From the NCBI GenBank assembly GCA_943327315.2, contig CALPWQ020000019.1:1-33608 (forward strand): DNA of 33,608 nucleotides, given 5' to 3'. The notes under the pieces are model-generated. The model worked only from the letters and a program-made list of their open reading frames with translations. It was not told where the DNA came from and ran no database searches. This stretch comes from Chitinophaga pinensis. GTDB taxonomy: Bacteria; Bacteroidota; Bacteroidia; Flavobacteriales_D; Crocinitomicaceae. Position numbers and translations under genes: made by a program. Positions 9,848 through 19,185 of this stretch are shown here, one piece after another; within the stretch, counting starts at the first letter, position 1, and each line of letters begins with the position of its first letter.

Positions 9848-12361
9848 TTATTTAAAGATGATCACCATATCTACGCGACGATTCTTTTGTCGTCCTTCTG
9901 GCGTTTCATTCGGCGCAATCGGCTGAGATTCTCCGAAGTACAATACATAGAATCTTGACTCGTCAATACCTTTCGATGCCAAATATACTTTCACTGCTTC
10001 AGCACGTTTTTTAGACAACACCAAGTTTTTCTGGTCCTCACCTACGTTATCCGTATGCCCCGTCAATTGAAGTCCCCATGTTGGTTTCTTTTTCAACACC
10101 TCCGCTAACTCATCCAACGAAGCAAATGAGGTTGCCTTGATGATGTCTTTTCCATTTTCGAACTCCAAGGCTGAGAATGCTGTTTTCAGAATTTCTTCAA
10201 CTTCTTTATCGATAACAGGACATCCTTTATTGGAAGCAGGTCCTGCCGTTGCTGGACAATCATCATCCTTATCGAGTACCCCATCCTTATCCGTATCTTG
10301 GTAAGGACATCCTTTGTTTGGTATCGGACCAGCAAGATTTGGACAATCGTCATCTTTATCCAACAACCCATCTTTATCTGTGTCAGGCCAAGGACATCCT
10401 TTGTTTTCTTTCGGACCTGCTTGCTCAGGACAGTCGTCCAAGAAATCAAACAATCCGTCTTTATCCGTATCTGGACATCCTTGATTTTCAAGTGGACCAT
10501 TAACTTCTGGACAGGCATCTTCATCGTCTTTGATGCCATCACCATCCGTATCCGGACATCCTCTAAAGCGCTTCAGCCCTGCAACATCTGGACAATCGTC
10601 CTCTGGATCGATAATGCTGTCATTGTCACGATCAGGACATCCTTTAAACTGAGCAATTCCTGCCAATTCGGGACAATCATCCTCTTTATCAATGATTTTA
10701 TCCCCGTCTGTATCGGGACAACCTTTAAATTCAGCAGGACCTGCTACTTCTGGACAATTGTCGTCCGTATCTTTAATCCCATCTCCATCTGTATCAGGAC
10801 AACCTTTAAAGGCCCAAAGACCTGGAACGATATCACACTCATCCACCTTATCCGAAACTTTATCCCCATCTTGGTCCGACGGATGTCCATAAAGCACCGG
10901 AACGCGCAATCCCAAATAGAATTCCGTTCCTCTCACTTTACCTGCGGCAAACAGCGTTCTGAAATCTGTCATACCGATTGTCAATGGTCCCAAACGCGCA
11001 GCCAAACCAGCTTTGAAACCTGAATATTGGTTGTACGACATTGGCAAATAAACCCCTATCCATGGGTGATCAAACGATGGCGTTATCGAAAACTGGTTGG
11101 CAATATGCACATGATTTCCGTTGCGTTTCGACAACACATTCAACATGCCTGTAGCATTTACATAGAACCAGCTTCCAAGGTGGTAATCAAGTTGAACGCT
11201 CAGAGCAGTAGGCGTTTTCATAAAATAGGTCGAACCAACATTTTCTCCAGCCGACCAATCAGGTGAGGCTAGAATTAAGCTATCCACAGTTCCGTTAAAA
11301 TCTGCGAGCGATGAGTCTGCGTCGAATGTATGTAAATCGAATAAATTCGCTGAGTTCACCGAGAAGTTTCGGCTATTGTCGCTTTTTTGAAACTTCATCC
11401 CCCCCATGTCAAGCAAGGAAATACCCGCGCGCAATTTATATTTGTTGGTATTTCTTCTCCAGATGTTTGTTTCACCATCCATGTCATATTTGTGTTCTTT
11501 CCATTCAGGACGCCATTCGTAAACGAAGCCCAAATCTCCACCCATACCGAAACTTGATGTAACAAAACCTGGATTTGATGATGTAGATACCCCGTTCAGA
11601 TTTGCCGAATATCCGTAACTAAAATCTCCACTTAATGAATTCGAAAAATCTTCATTTTTAAGGTCGTAGTTAAAGTTGTTCGTATGAATGTACATGGATA
11701 CAATTCCTGTTAAATATTTCAGGCGGCCACCAACTTTCATAAAATGTTCACCGTCATCTTTGATCACTTGGCCATAGTTGAAGCCATATTCACCCCAGGT
11801 CATGTGTTGCACGGAAAATAGTTCTTCATTGAATGTTGTATTCCACAACGAAGGGTAATCTAATGCGTTTTCTGCGAGAACAATAAGTTGGGGGTCGATA
11901 TTGTCGATGTTTGTAATGGAACGCAATTTTGTTGAAAATCCGATGGCAATCTTAGGATTGATGTGAAAAGCGAAATTCAATACGTCGAGCTGCATATTGT
12001 TGTATGCACCCAATGTTTTTGTCGAATTTTCCGAATAGTTTTTAATGATGAACTGATCCATGAAGGCCTGACCATCCTGTGGTGCCCAAGTGTTGTAAAC
12101 GTTTGTATTTAAGAATGACTTCGTCCACCATGCTGGCATTCCTTTCGTATCGAAAGACAAGGCGTTGGTGTAGAAATTAAAGCTCGAACTCCCAAGATTC
12201 ACATCTACGACAAATCTTCCGTCCACAAAACTTGCAGGCTGTAAATCGGTTCCCATCACCCCGGAATAATTGCTCGTAATAACCCCAAGGTAATTTTGAG
12301 CATACGAAGCTGTAGCACTAAAAACCGTTGCAGAGAATAAAACACGTTTAATTAGGTTCAT
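9848..12361 (-). CDS. DUF5723-like outer-membrane protein with thrombospondin type-3 repeats and C-terminal OmpA domain
   Basis: 837 aa; signal peptide; repeated CPDTDGDGIKDTDDNCPEVAGPAEFKG units; LQLTGHTDNVGEDQKNLVLSKKRAEAVKVYLASKGIDESRF...GRQKNRRVDMVI is an OmpA peptidoglycan-binding domain. DUF5723 assignment is less certain. Confidence 0.88.
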   Translation of the reverse strand: MNLIKRVLFSATVFSATASYAQNYLGVITSNYSGVMGTDLQPASFVDGRFVVDVNLGSSSFNFYTNALSFDTKGMPAWWTKSFLNTNVYNTWAPQDGQAFMDQFIIKNYSENSTKTLGAYNNMQLDVLNFAFHINPKIAIGFSTKLRSITNIDNIDPQLIVLAENALDYPSLWNTTFNEELFSVQHMTWGEYGFNYGQVIKDDGEHFMKVGGRLKYLTGIVSMYIHTNNFNYDLKNEDFSNSLSGDFSYGYSANLNGVSTSSNPGFVTSSFGMGGDLGFVYEWRPEWKEHKYDMDGETNIWRRNTNKYKLRAGISLLDMGGMKFQKSDNSRNFSVNSANLFDLHTFDADSSLADFNGTVDSLILASPDWSAGENVGSTYFMKTPTALSVQLDYHLGSWFYVNATGMLNVLSKRNGNHVHIANQFSITPSFDHPWIGVYLPMSYNQYSGFKAGLAARLGPLTIGMTDFRTLFAAGKVRGTEFYLGLRVPVLYGHPSDQDGDKVSDKVDECDIVPGLWAFKGCPDTDGDGIKDTDDNCPEVAGPAEFKGCPDTDGDKIIDKEDDCPELAGIAQFKGCPDRDNDSIIDPEDDCPDVAGLKRFRGCPDTDGDGIKDDEDACPEVNGPLENQGCPDTDKDGLFDFLDDCPEQAGPKENKGCPWPDTDKDGLLDKDDDCPNLAGPIPNKGCPYQDTDKDGVLDKDDDCPATAGPASNKGCPVIDKEVEEILKTAFSALEFENGKDIIKATSFASLDELAEVLKKKPTWGLQLTGHTDNVGEDQKNLVLSKKRAEAVKVYLASKGIDESRFYVLYFGESQPIAPNETPEGRQKNRRVDMVIIFK
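10205..10885 (-). repeat. DNA encoding about 8 tandem Asp-rich thrombospondin type-3 repeats
   Basis: Repeating unit of about 23 codons (GCPDTDGDGIxDxxDxCPxxAGPxxxK) from SDQDGDKVSDKVDECDIV to DDDCPATAGPASNKGCP. Confidence 0.9.
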
Positions 12362-12370
12362 AAGTTCGTT

Positions 12371-14542
12371 TTAATCTAGTGTATATTGTATCAGGTAATC
12401 ATCCACGATTGTTGTCAAACGGAGATTCACACCAACATTATGAAGCAGGCACTTTGTGCTTCCTTCGATTCTTCTTTCCGTATATTTATCCCCCGTAAGT
12501 CGGTAGAGATACACATTGTTTTCAAGGCCATCAATTACGGCAAGTACTGTGCCTGTGCTTGACCTGCACGCGCTAATAAACTCAATGTCAATGCACTCAC
12601 TAATGAATCCACCAATTGAGCTCAATGAACGATCAAATGCATCTATTCGTCCAGCACTTACTGCCGCAAAAATTTCTCGGGCACCATCGTATGCAGCGAA
12701 TACTTTAGACGAAGAACTTGCCAAATCGGTTGGATTCCCTTTTTGATCAAATCTCACGAGTCGGCTCCCTTCAGCAGCCATTAAAACAAGTTCATTCCCT
12801 TGGATGGATGCCGTTGCATTTCCTGTAAATGCAATCGTTCGCAATTCCCGTCTTCGGTCGGCATCAAAAATACGGTAGCGGCCAACACCTTGCACCCCAT
12901 ACATTACTTTCCCTTGACTGAGCCATACATCGGGAAGTTGTTTCACTGAAGTAAGTCCTGTAGCGATTGATGACATTACCTTTCCCGATGAGCCAATGGT
13001 CATTAACTCCCCACCTGTCGTCATCAATACGCCACATGCTCTTCCGTTGTATAAAAAAGCGCGGGCACCCGTAGCGGCTGTTTTTCCTTGCAAATTGACC
13101 GGAAACCCGCTGACGATATCGCCATTGTCCTTGAACGCAACAATCTTTGTAGAGGTCGATACAAAGAAGATGAGTCCATCACGTTCAGTTTGCACACTAC
13201 TCACTTGACCAATAACACGTCCGCTTACTCGGCGTTCCCAAGACTTCTGTCCCCCTTTAAATCGCAAGACCTTACCACTAGAAGAAAGAACGAATGCGTT
13301 GCCATTTCCTTCTTCCACCAAGAAATCTGCAATTTGATCATCCACATGCATCGTAAATGACTCCGGTGCCGCCTCATCGGCAGAATTCACTGATTTTTCA
13401 GGCATATTGACGATGGTCTGCAAGATTCTATCTCGGTAAATGGACTTGCTGAAATGCGAGGTTGCCCCATAATTTCGTTCAGACACTTTCCTTGGCAAAT
13501 CCCCAAAAATAACTTGGAAGCGTTCACTTTCGCGCTGCAAGGTATTCCCCATCTTAAAGGCCGCCACAATCTCTTCGCATACAGCTTGATCATCAGCTAA
13601 GACAACAAAATCGCCCATCAAGTAGGCATGAAATCCTAAGCGCGTTGATGTAGGAAAAGTCGATGTCAATTTTATCTCTGTAAATTGCTCATGCTCAACA
13701 TTCTCAGGGTCCATTTGAGCTTTTTCATACAACATCTGAAGAGGATCTTGTCCATCGTTATAATCCGAAATCAATGCCGTTTTTCCTTTGAATGCCACTT
13801 CGATGTATCCCGTTGACGACCATTGAGACAAAGGTCCTTTGGCATAATCAACATCCAAGGCCTTGCGGTACTCCTTTTCATAAAAATGGTATGAATTAAT
13901 ACCCGACGGGATGGCAGGAAGAAAAACCTCGGCATCATCTACCTGTTTACCCACCAAATTGTCTTCATTCTTCATTTTAAATTGAACGATCCCACCTGCA
14001 CGCACATAGACATCGGATACCTCAACACCCGTAGCCTCAAATGAGACCAAGGCCGCACTTGACTTTCGGTCAAAAGATGTCCACCCTTGAACAGCTGTTG
14101 TGCTCAGATCTCCACTTGAAAAATACAGGTAGTCACGAAGATACCTAAGATTGAAGCCTTTGATTTTAAATGATCTTAAGCCATTCTCTGTCACGGCCAA
14201 TCCCGCTTTTTTAAACAGATTTTTAACTTCTGCTGAGGACCAACCGTGTTTTTTTTCAATCATGAAGTGACTTCGGTTGTCGCTCAAATAGACGGTATAT
14301 TGATTATTCAGCTGAAGCATTAATGGATCAATAACTTTTTCCACTTGTGACGTTGGGGTGAAGCCGATGAAAGCTGGATTGATTTCATGTGTTCGATTGA
14401 TAATCAACAAACGTTTGTCTTCTTGTCCAAAAACCGCACCTGGTGAAAGTGAGTCTGTTGTTTCAACAATTTCCAGTGCTACATATCCAATCCACAACAA
14501 GCTAATTAATCCAAGAACAATGAGAAGATAACGTGCAAACAT
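12371..14542 (-). CDS. Hypothetical membrane-anchored protein, possible C-terminal beta-propeller
   Basis: 723 aa; N-terminal TM helix MFARYLLIVLGLISLLWIGYVALEIV; probably co-transcribed with the OmpA gene (9-nt gap); repeated propeller-like blades in the C-terminal half. Confidence 0.7.
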   Translation of the reverse strand: MFARYLLIVLGLISLLWIGYVALEIVETTDSLSPGAVFGQEDKRLLIINRTHEINPAFIGFTPTSQVEKVIDPLMLQLNNQYTVYLSDNRSHFMIEKKHGWSSAEVKNLFKKAGLAVTENGLRSFKIKGFNLRYLRDYLYFSSGDLSTTAVQGWTSFDRKSSAALVSFEATGVEVSDVYVRAGGIVQFKMKNEDNLVGKQVDDAEVFLPAIPSGINSYHFYEKEYRKALDVDYAKGPLSQWSSTGYIEVAFKGKTALISDYNDGQDPLQMLYEKAQMDPENVEHEQFTEIKLTSTFPTSTRLGFHAYLMGDFVVLADDQAVCEEIVAAFKMGNTLQRESERFQVIFGDLPRKVSERNYGATSHFSKSIYRDRILQTIVNMPEKSVNSADEAAPESFTMHVDDQIADFLVEEGNGNAFVLSSSGKVLRFKGGQKSWERRVSGRVIGQVSSVQTERDGLIFFVSTSTKIVAFKDNGDIVSGFPVNLQGKTAATGARAFLYNGRACGVLMTTGGELMTIGSSGKVMSSIATGLTSVKQLPDVWLSQGKVMYGVQGVGRYRIFDADRRRELRTIAFTGNATASIQGNELVLMAAEGSRLVRFDQKGNPTDLASSSSKVFAAYDGAREIFAAVSAGRIDAFDRSLSSIGGFISECIDIEFISACRSSTGTVLAVIDGLENNVYLYRLTGDKYTERRIEGSTKCLLHNVGVNLRLTTIVDDYLIQYTLD

Positions 14543-14623
14543 AGCTAGACTAATTTATCCAAAAGTACGGCAATGATGCGCTTCCAAGAAAGCACAAATC
14601 AATAGAAATGAACATTAAAATGT

Positions 14624-15232
14624 TTACGCGAAGAGCTCAAGTTGCGTCGCCGACAGCAGTGTAAAACTCATACGGTGGTAAGGTGTAGTGCCATGCTCTG
14701 CAATGCCCAAACGATGTTTTTTAGTAGGATACCCCTTGTTTGACCGCCAATCGTACATGGGGAATTCCTCATGCAAGGCTAACATGTAATCGTCGCGGTA
14801 CGTTTTTGCTAAAATGGATGCTGCTGCGATGTTTAGGTATTTCCCATCCCCTTTGATGACACAGCTTGCTGGAATATCCTTGTAGGGTTTGAATCGATTT
14901 CCGTCGATCAGTAGATGTTCAGGCAAAATAGAAAGTCCATCCAAGGCCTTGTGCATCGCCAAGAAACTAGACTGAAGAATATTGATTTCGTCAATGGTCG
15001 GGGCATCTACAAAAGCAACCGAATAGGCCAAGGCCTCGCGTTCAATTTCTTCCCGCAACTGAAAACGTATCTTTTCACTAAGCTGTTTGGAGTCGTTCAA
15101 AACACTGCTGACAAAATCTGGTGGAAGAATTACGGCCGCTGCAACTACAGGTCCAGCCAAACAACCTCGACCAGCCTCATCACATCCCGCTTCAATGATC
15201 CCTTCAATGAAAAAAGGTAAAAGTTTTGCCAT
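14624..15232 (-). CDS. rnhB: Ribonuclease HII
   Basis: [64 protein letters not shown]. Start placed at MAKLLPFF (15232) rather than the ORF-track start 15274. Confidence 0.95.
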   Translation of the reverse strand: MAKLLPFFIEGIIEAGCDEAGRGCLAGPVVAAAVILPPDFVSSVLNDSKQLSEKIRFQLREEIEREALAYSVAFVDAPTIDEINILQSSFLAMHKALDGLSILPEHLLIDGNRFKPYKDIPASCVIKGDGKYLNIAAASILAKTYRDDYMLALHEEFPMYDWRSNKGYPTKKHRLGIAEHGTTPYHRMSFTLLSATQLELFA

Positions 15233-15332
15233 GACAACAAATATGGCAAAAAAATTGTAGTTTAGTACGACCAACTTTTAGAGTGGAACAACGATTACTA
15301 GTAAATTTACGTCTGAAGAAAAAACCGATATT

Positions 15333-15707
15333 ATGAAAACAATCTTTGCAGTGGTTACAACATTGTTCTTGGCTGGAACATCCGCATTTGCTCAGGACCG
15401 CTCAACAGTCGCTACGGCGCAATCTAAAACTGAATTGGCCGCAAGCAAATCATCTGGAAAATATTTGATTACACTTCCTGATGGCATGACAGACACTGAA
15501 GTTGCCGAAAACTCAAAATTTTATACTCGAATTTTTACCATTTCGTTTGATGAAAAATCTGACGTTGCAACAATCACAATGATTGAAAACTCCGACAAAG
15601 CGCGTCATGTGATTGTTCGTTTCTTGACCTCTTGTGGTGTTCAGTCTGTGATGGTTGACGAGCGCGAAATGATGCTCGAAGATTTCTTTACGAATTTCAT
15701 GCTCTAA
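15333..15707 (+). CDS. Small secreted hypothetical protein
   Basis: 124 aa; signal peptide MKTIFAVVTTLFLAGTSAFAQ; followed by a strong terminator. Confidence 0.7.
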   Translation: MKTIFAVVTTLFLAGTSAFAQDRSTVATAQSKTELAASKSSGKYLITLPDGMTDTEVAENSKFYTRIFTISFDEKSDVATITMIENSDKARHVIVRFLTSCGVQSVMVDEREMMLEDFFTNFML

Positions 15708-15724
15708 GCAAAATTTTATTTGTC

Positions 15725-15757
15725 AAAAAAAAGGATGTCAAGTGGCATCCTTTTTTT
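15725..15757 (+). terminator. Intrinsic terminator
   Basis: AAAAAAAAGGATG (15725-15737) / CATCCTTTTTTT (15746-15757); symmetrical A/T runs, may work in both directions. Confidence 0.88.
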
Positions 15758-15812
15758 GTTTCATGCCCCGAGATTCTTATAAATGTATCATCTTTGCAAA
15801 AAAAACATACCT

Positions 15813-16292
15813 ATGAAAAAGCTCCTTATCGCCTCATTAACAGCCACAGTTCTTTTCTCGTGTGGTGAGAATAAATCTGAGAATGCTATTGTACTTGGAA
15901 AAAGTTACGGCCCAGTAAAAGTAGATACTGCAAACGCGATGAATGTGAAAGAGATGCTTGAAGCATTCGATGAAAAAAAAGGAGAACAAGCATTTACATT
16001 CATTGCACCAATTGATGAAGTTTGCTCGAAAGCCGGTTGTTGGATCAATGTTGATAAGGGCAATGGTGAAGCGTTTATGGTGCGGTTCAAAGACCACTTT
16101 ACCATTCCACCAAAAACGAAGGTTGGGACGCAAGCGTATTTGCATGGCATCGCTTATATGGACACCATCAGCGTAGACTTATTGCGCCATTTTGCCGAAG
16201 ATGCAGGAAAAAGCAAAGAAGAAATCGAAAAAATTACGAAGCCTGAGTTTGAACTTGGTTTCGAAGCCGACGGAATTACACTCATAAAATAA
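15813..16292 (+). CDS. DUF4920 domain lipoprotein
   Basis: MKKLLIASLTATVLFSCGEN (lipobox LFSC); SKAGCWINVDKGNGEAFMVRFKDHFTIPP is DUF4920-like. Start moved to internal ATG 15813. Confidence 0.85.
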   Translation: MKKLLIASLTATVLFSCGENKSENAIVLGKSYGPVKVDTANAMNVKEMLEAFDEKKGEQAFTFIAPIDEVCSKAGCWINVDKGNGEAFMVRFKDHFTIPPKTKVGTQAYLHGIAYMDTISVDLLRHFAEDAGKSKEEIEKITKPEFELGFEADGITLIK

Positions 16293-16306
16293 GTACACGA
16301 AATGAG

Positions 16307-16331
16307 AGCAGACTTCGGTCTGCTTTTTTTT
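16307..16331 (+). terminator. Intrinsic terminator of the DUF4920 gene
   Basis: AGCAGAC-ttcg-GTCTGCT (16307-16324) followed by T-run. Confidence 0.92.
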
Positions 16332-16350
16332 AGCCCCTAATAAAAAAATA

Positions 16351-17364
16351 ATGGTAAAAAAGATACCCATCGATCAATTTCTTGTCGTGCGAAAAGTGCT
16401 ACCCATTATTGACGTTCGCAGCCAAGGAGAATATTTGGAGGGGCATATTACCGGCGCATTGAACATTCCTATATTAGACAATGAGTCACGCAAAATTGTC
16501 GGCACGGTGTATAAGCAGCATGGTAGACAAACCGCGGTTTTAAAAGGGTTGGAACTCACGGGACCGAATATGAGCACCTTGCTGCGCAAAGGGATAAAAG
16601 TGTCGCCTGATGGACGTGCATTGGTGCATTGCTGGCGTGGGGGAATGCGAAGTGAGTTCTTCGCGTTTTTGCTCCATTATTATGGGTACGAAGCCATCGT
16701 TCTTGACGGCGGTTACAAGGCGTATCGTGGGGCAGTGCATCAATCCTTTCAAGAAAAGTACAACATTAAACTCCTAAGTGGAAAAACAGGTTCTGGTAAA
16801 ACAGAAATTTTAGCGGCTCTGAAAAAATTAGGGGAACAAATCATTGATCTTGAAAGCTTGGCCCAGCATAGAGGATCATCGTTTGGCGCGATTGGAATGG
16901 GGCCGCAACCCAATCAAGAATCCTTCGAAAACTCTTTGTTTGAAGCACTCACTACAATGGATGCCACACGAACCGTTTGGATTGAAGACGAAAGCAGAGT
17001 CATTGGTGATAAAGTGATTCCAGAAGGTTTGTGGAATCAAATGAAAGAAGCACCAGTAACTGAGGTTCAACGCACTGATACCGAACGACTGAATCAAATA
17101 CTACATGATTATGGCCATTTCCCACTTGCTGATTTAAGAATCGCCATGGAACGTATTGGAAAGCGACTTGGACCACAGCATGTCAAGCAAGCATTGCTTC
17201 ACTTGGACAATCACGATATAAACGCTGCTTTTGAAATTGCCCTCGGCTATTATGACCGAGCCTATGCGTATTTGTTGAGCAAGCGCAACTCTGAAAACAT
17301 TCATTCCATTGATTGTGGTGATATGGATTATGCTGCTATCGCGGAGAAATTGCGCAAAATTTAA
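16351..17364 (+). CDS. mnmH: tRNA 2-selenouridine(34) synthase (rhodanese + P-loop)
   Basis: 337 aa; rhodanese-like IDVRSQGEYLEGHITGALNIPI and active-site loop VHCWRGGMRSEFFA; P-loop LLSGKTGSGKTEIL; WIEDESRVIGDKVIPEGLW. Confidence 0.93.
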   Translation: MVKKIPIDQFLVVRKVLPIIDVRSQGEYLEGHITGALNIPILDNESRKIVGTVYKQHGRQTAVLKGLELTGPNMSTLLRKGIKVSPDGRALVHCWRGGMRSEFFAFLLHYYGYEAIVLDGGYKAYRGAVHQSFQEKYNIKLLSGKTGSGKTEILAALKKLGEQIIDLESLAQHRGSSFGAIGMGPQPNQESFENSLFEALTTMDATRTVWIEDESRVIGDKVIPEGLWNQMKEAPVTEVQRTDTERLNQILHDYGHFPLADLRIAMERIGKRLGPQHVKQALLHLDNHDINAAFEIALGYYDRAYAYLLSKRNSENIHSIDCGDMDYAAIAEKLRKI

Positions 17365-17367
17365 ACC

Positions 17368-18453
17368 TTATTTAATCTGAACACCACGGGAAGAATACAG
17401 CCCTCCCGACTGACTTTTGCTTCGATCAAGCGTAAAAGAGAATGTACTACCAATGCCCACAGTACTGCGCACAGAAATCGATTGGCCGTGTGATTCAACA
17501 ATATGCCGCACGATTGCCAATCCAAGCCCTGAACCTCCTTCATTGCGATTTCGGCTTTTTTCTACGCGATAAAAGCGTTCAAATAGGCGCGGTAGGTGCG
17601 ACTCATCGATACCTAAACCATTGTCCGAAATCTCAATGGTCAATATTTCATCCATTTGGTGAAAACGAATAATGGTTTCGCCTTTTTGATTTCCGTAAAA
17701 AATCGAATTGACCAATAAATTCGTAAAAACCTGGGCTATTTTTGAACGATCTGCATCGACATAAATTGAATTATAGTCCTTTAAGAAGACGACAGAAATT
17801 TCCTTTTCTTTTGATCTCATATCAAGCGATTCGATGATCTCTTTTGCAAGTTCAACAATGTCAAAAGAACGGATTTCCAAACGCAAAGATTCTGCTTCAA
17901 GGCGAGTAATTTGATCGAGGTCCTCGAGGATATGTGCCATGCGATCCGTTGCTTTTGATGCGCGCTCAAGAAACATTCGGTTGACTGATTCATCTTCTAG
18001 GCCCCCTTCCAGTAATGTAAGAACATAGCCTTGAATCGAGAAAACGGGTGTTTTTAATTCATGAGCGAGATTGCCTAAAAACTCGCGACGAAATTCCTCT
18101 TGTTCTTTTAAACGAGAGATTTCCACATTTCGTTCTTCGGTCCATCGGTTTGTTTCCATTTCTGCATCTGCAAATACATCATCCGATATCCGAAACCTCG
18201 GATTATTTTCAGCGGTGATTTTCCCTTTTCGAATGGAACGATACAAAAGCTTTAAACGGTCATTGATGAAATACGTAATGAAGAAGTAGAAGACACCAAA
18301 GGAAATTAACCCAGATAAAAAAGGGAGACCAATCAATACCCAAAACGGAAAATTGAGCACTTGAAAATCAATGATAACCGTTACAATGAAGGTTAAAATG
18401 AAGGTGATGGCACTTCCGCCAATGAGTAAATGTATCGGTTTGAGATTTTTCAC
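17368..18453 (-). CDS. Sensor histidine kinase, PhoR-like (GTG start)
   Basis: 361 aa; two TM helices; H-box FLGNLAHELKTPVFSIQGY; N-box FTNLLVNSIFYG; ISDNGLGIDESHLPRLFERFYRVEKSRNRNEGGSGLGLAIVRHIVESHG. Start overlaps the upstream regulator stop (TAGTG). Confidence 0.93.
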   Translation of the reverse strand: MKNLKPIHLLIGGSAITFILTFIVTVIIDFQVLNFPFWVLIGLPFLSGLISFGVFYFFITYFINDRLKLLYRSIRKGKITAENNPRFRISDDVFADAEMETNRWTEERNVEISRLKEQEEFRREFLGNLAHELKTPVFSIQGYVLTLLEGGLEDESVNRMFLERASKATDRMAHILEDLDQITRLEAESLRLEIRSFDIVELAKEIIESLDMRSKEKEISVVFLKDYNSIYVDADRSKIAQVFTNLLVNSIFYGNQKGETIIRFHQMDEILTIEISDNGLGIDESHLPRLFERFYRVEKSRNRNEGGSGLGLAIVRHIVESHGQSISVRSTVGIGSTFSFTLDRSKSQSGGLYSSRGVQIK

Positions 18454-19139
18454 TATTCGCTGAATGTATATCCGACTCCTTTTATAGTGCGAATATAATC
18501 ATCTCCTAGCTTTTCACGCAATTTACGGATGTGAACATCGATTGTTCGTTCGCCGACAATCGTTTCATTTCCCCATACAATGGTTAAAATTTGTTCTCTT
18601 GTATATACTTTACCGGGTCTGCTTGCGAGCAATTCAAGTAATTCAAATTCTTTTTTAGGGAGGAGAATTTTCTTTCCCTCCACTTCCACGATGAACTTTT
18701 CACGGTCAATTTTGACACGCACATTACTCACCATTTCCTGCGCCTCAACAGGGCGTGTTAAGCGTCGCAAGAGTGATTCAACTTTACTGATCAGTAATCT
18801 TGGACGAATTGGTTTTGAAATGTAATCATCTGCACCTGCCTCGAATCCTGCAATTTGAGCGTAATCCTCAGCGCGCGATGTTAAGAATGCAATGATCGGT
18901 TGTGTAATGTTTAGGTCTTTGCGTATAAACTGACACGCTTCGATTCCATCCATTACTGGCATCATTACATCCATTAGAATGAGTGAAGGTGAATATTGCT
19001 GCACCATTTTCACTCCTTCTTCTCCATTGGATGCTGTAAAAACTTTATACCCTTCCTTCTTCAAATTGTACGTTAGAAACTCGAGAATATCTGCCTCGTC
19101 GTCTACAAGAAGAATGGTATGCCCTTTTAAATTTTCCAT
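18453..19139 (-). CDS. PhoB-like response regulator (REC + winged helix)
   Basis: MENLKGHTILLVDDEADILEFLTYNLKKEGYKVF...DVMMPVMDG...GADDYISKPI...VGERTIDVHIRKLREKLGDDYIRTIKGVGYTF. Start set to 19139; upstream extension runs through a terminator. Confidence 0.93.
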   Translation of the reverse strand: MENLKGHTILLVDDEADILEFLTYNLKKEGYKVFTASNGEEGVKMVQQYSPSLILMDVMMPVMDGIEACQFIRKDLNITQPIIAFLTSRAEDYAQIAGFEAGADDYISKPIRPRLLISKVESLLRRLTRPVEAQEMVSNVRVKIDREKFIVEVEGKKILLPKKEFELLELLASRPGKVYTREQILTIVWGNETIVGERTIDVHIRKLREKLGDDYIRTIKGVGYTFSE

Positions 19140-19144
19140 GGGAT

Positions 19145-19176
19145 AAAAAAAAAGGGCCACCCCGGAGGGTAGCCCT
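19145..19176 (-). terminator. Intrinsic terminator of the T9SS beta-helix gene
   Basis: AGGGCcaCCCcggaGGGtaGCCCT, T-run on the minus strand. Confidence 0.82.
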
Positions 19177-19185
19177 AGATGTGTG

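Noticed and set aside
10298-11023. 241-aa plus-strand ORF
   Set aside because: Antisense shadow of the TSP3-repeat region of the OmpA gene; the low-complexity repeated sequence keeps the reverse frame open. No protein-like features.
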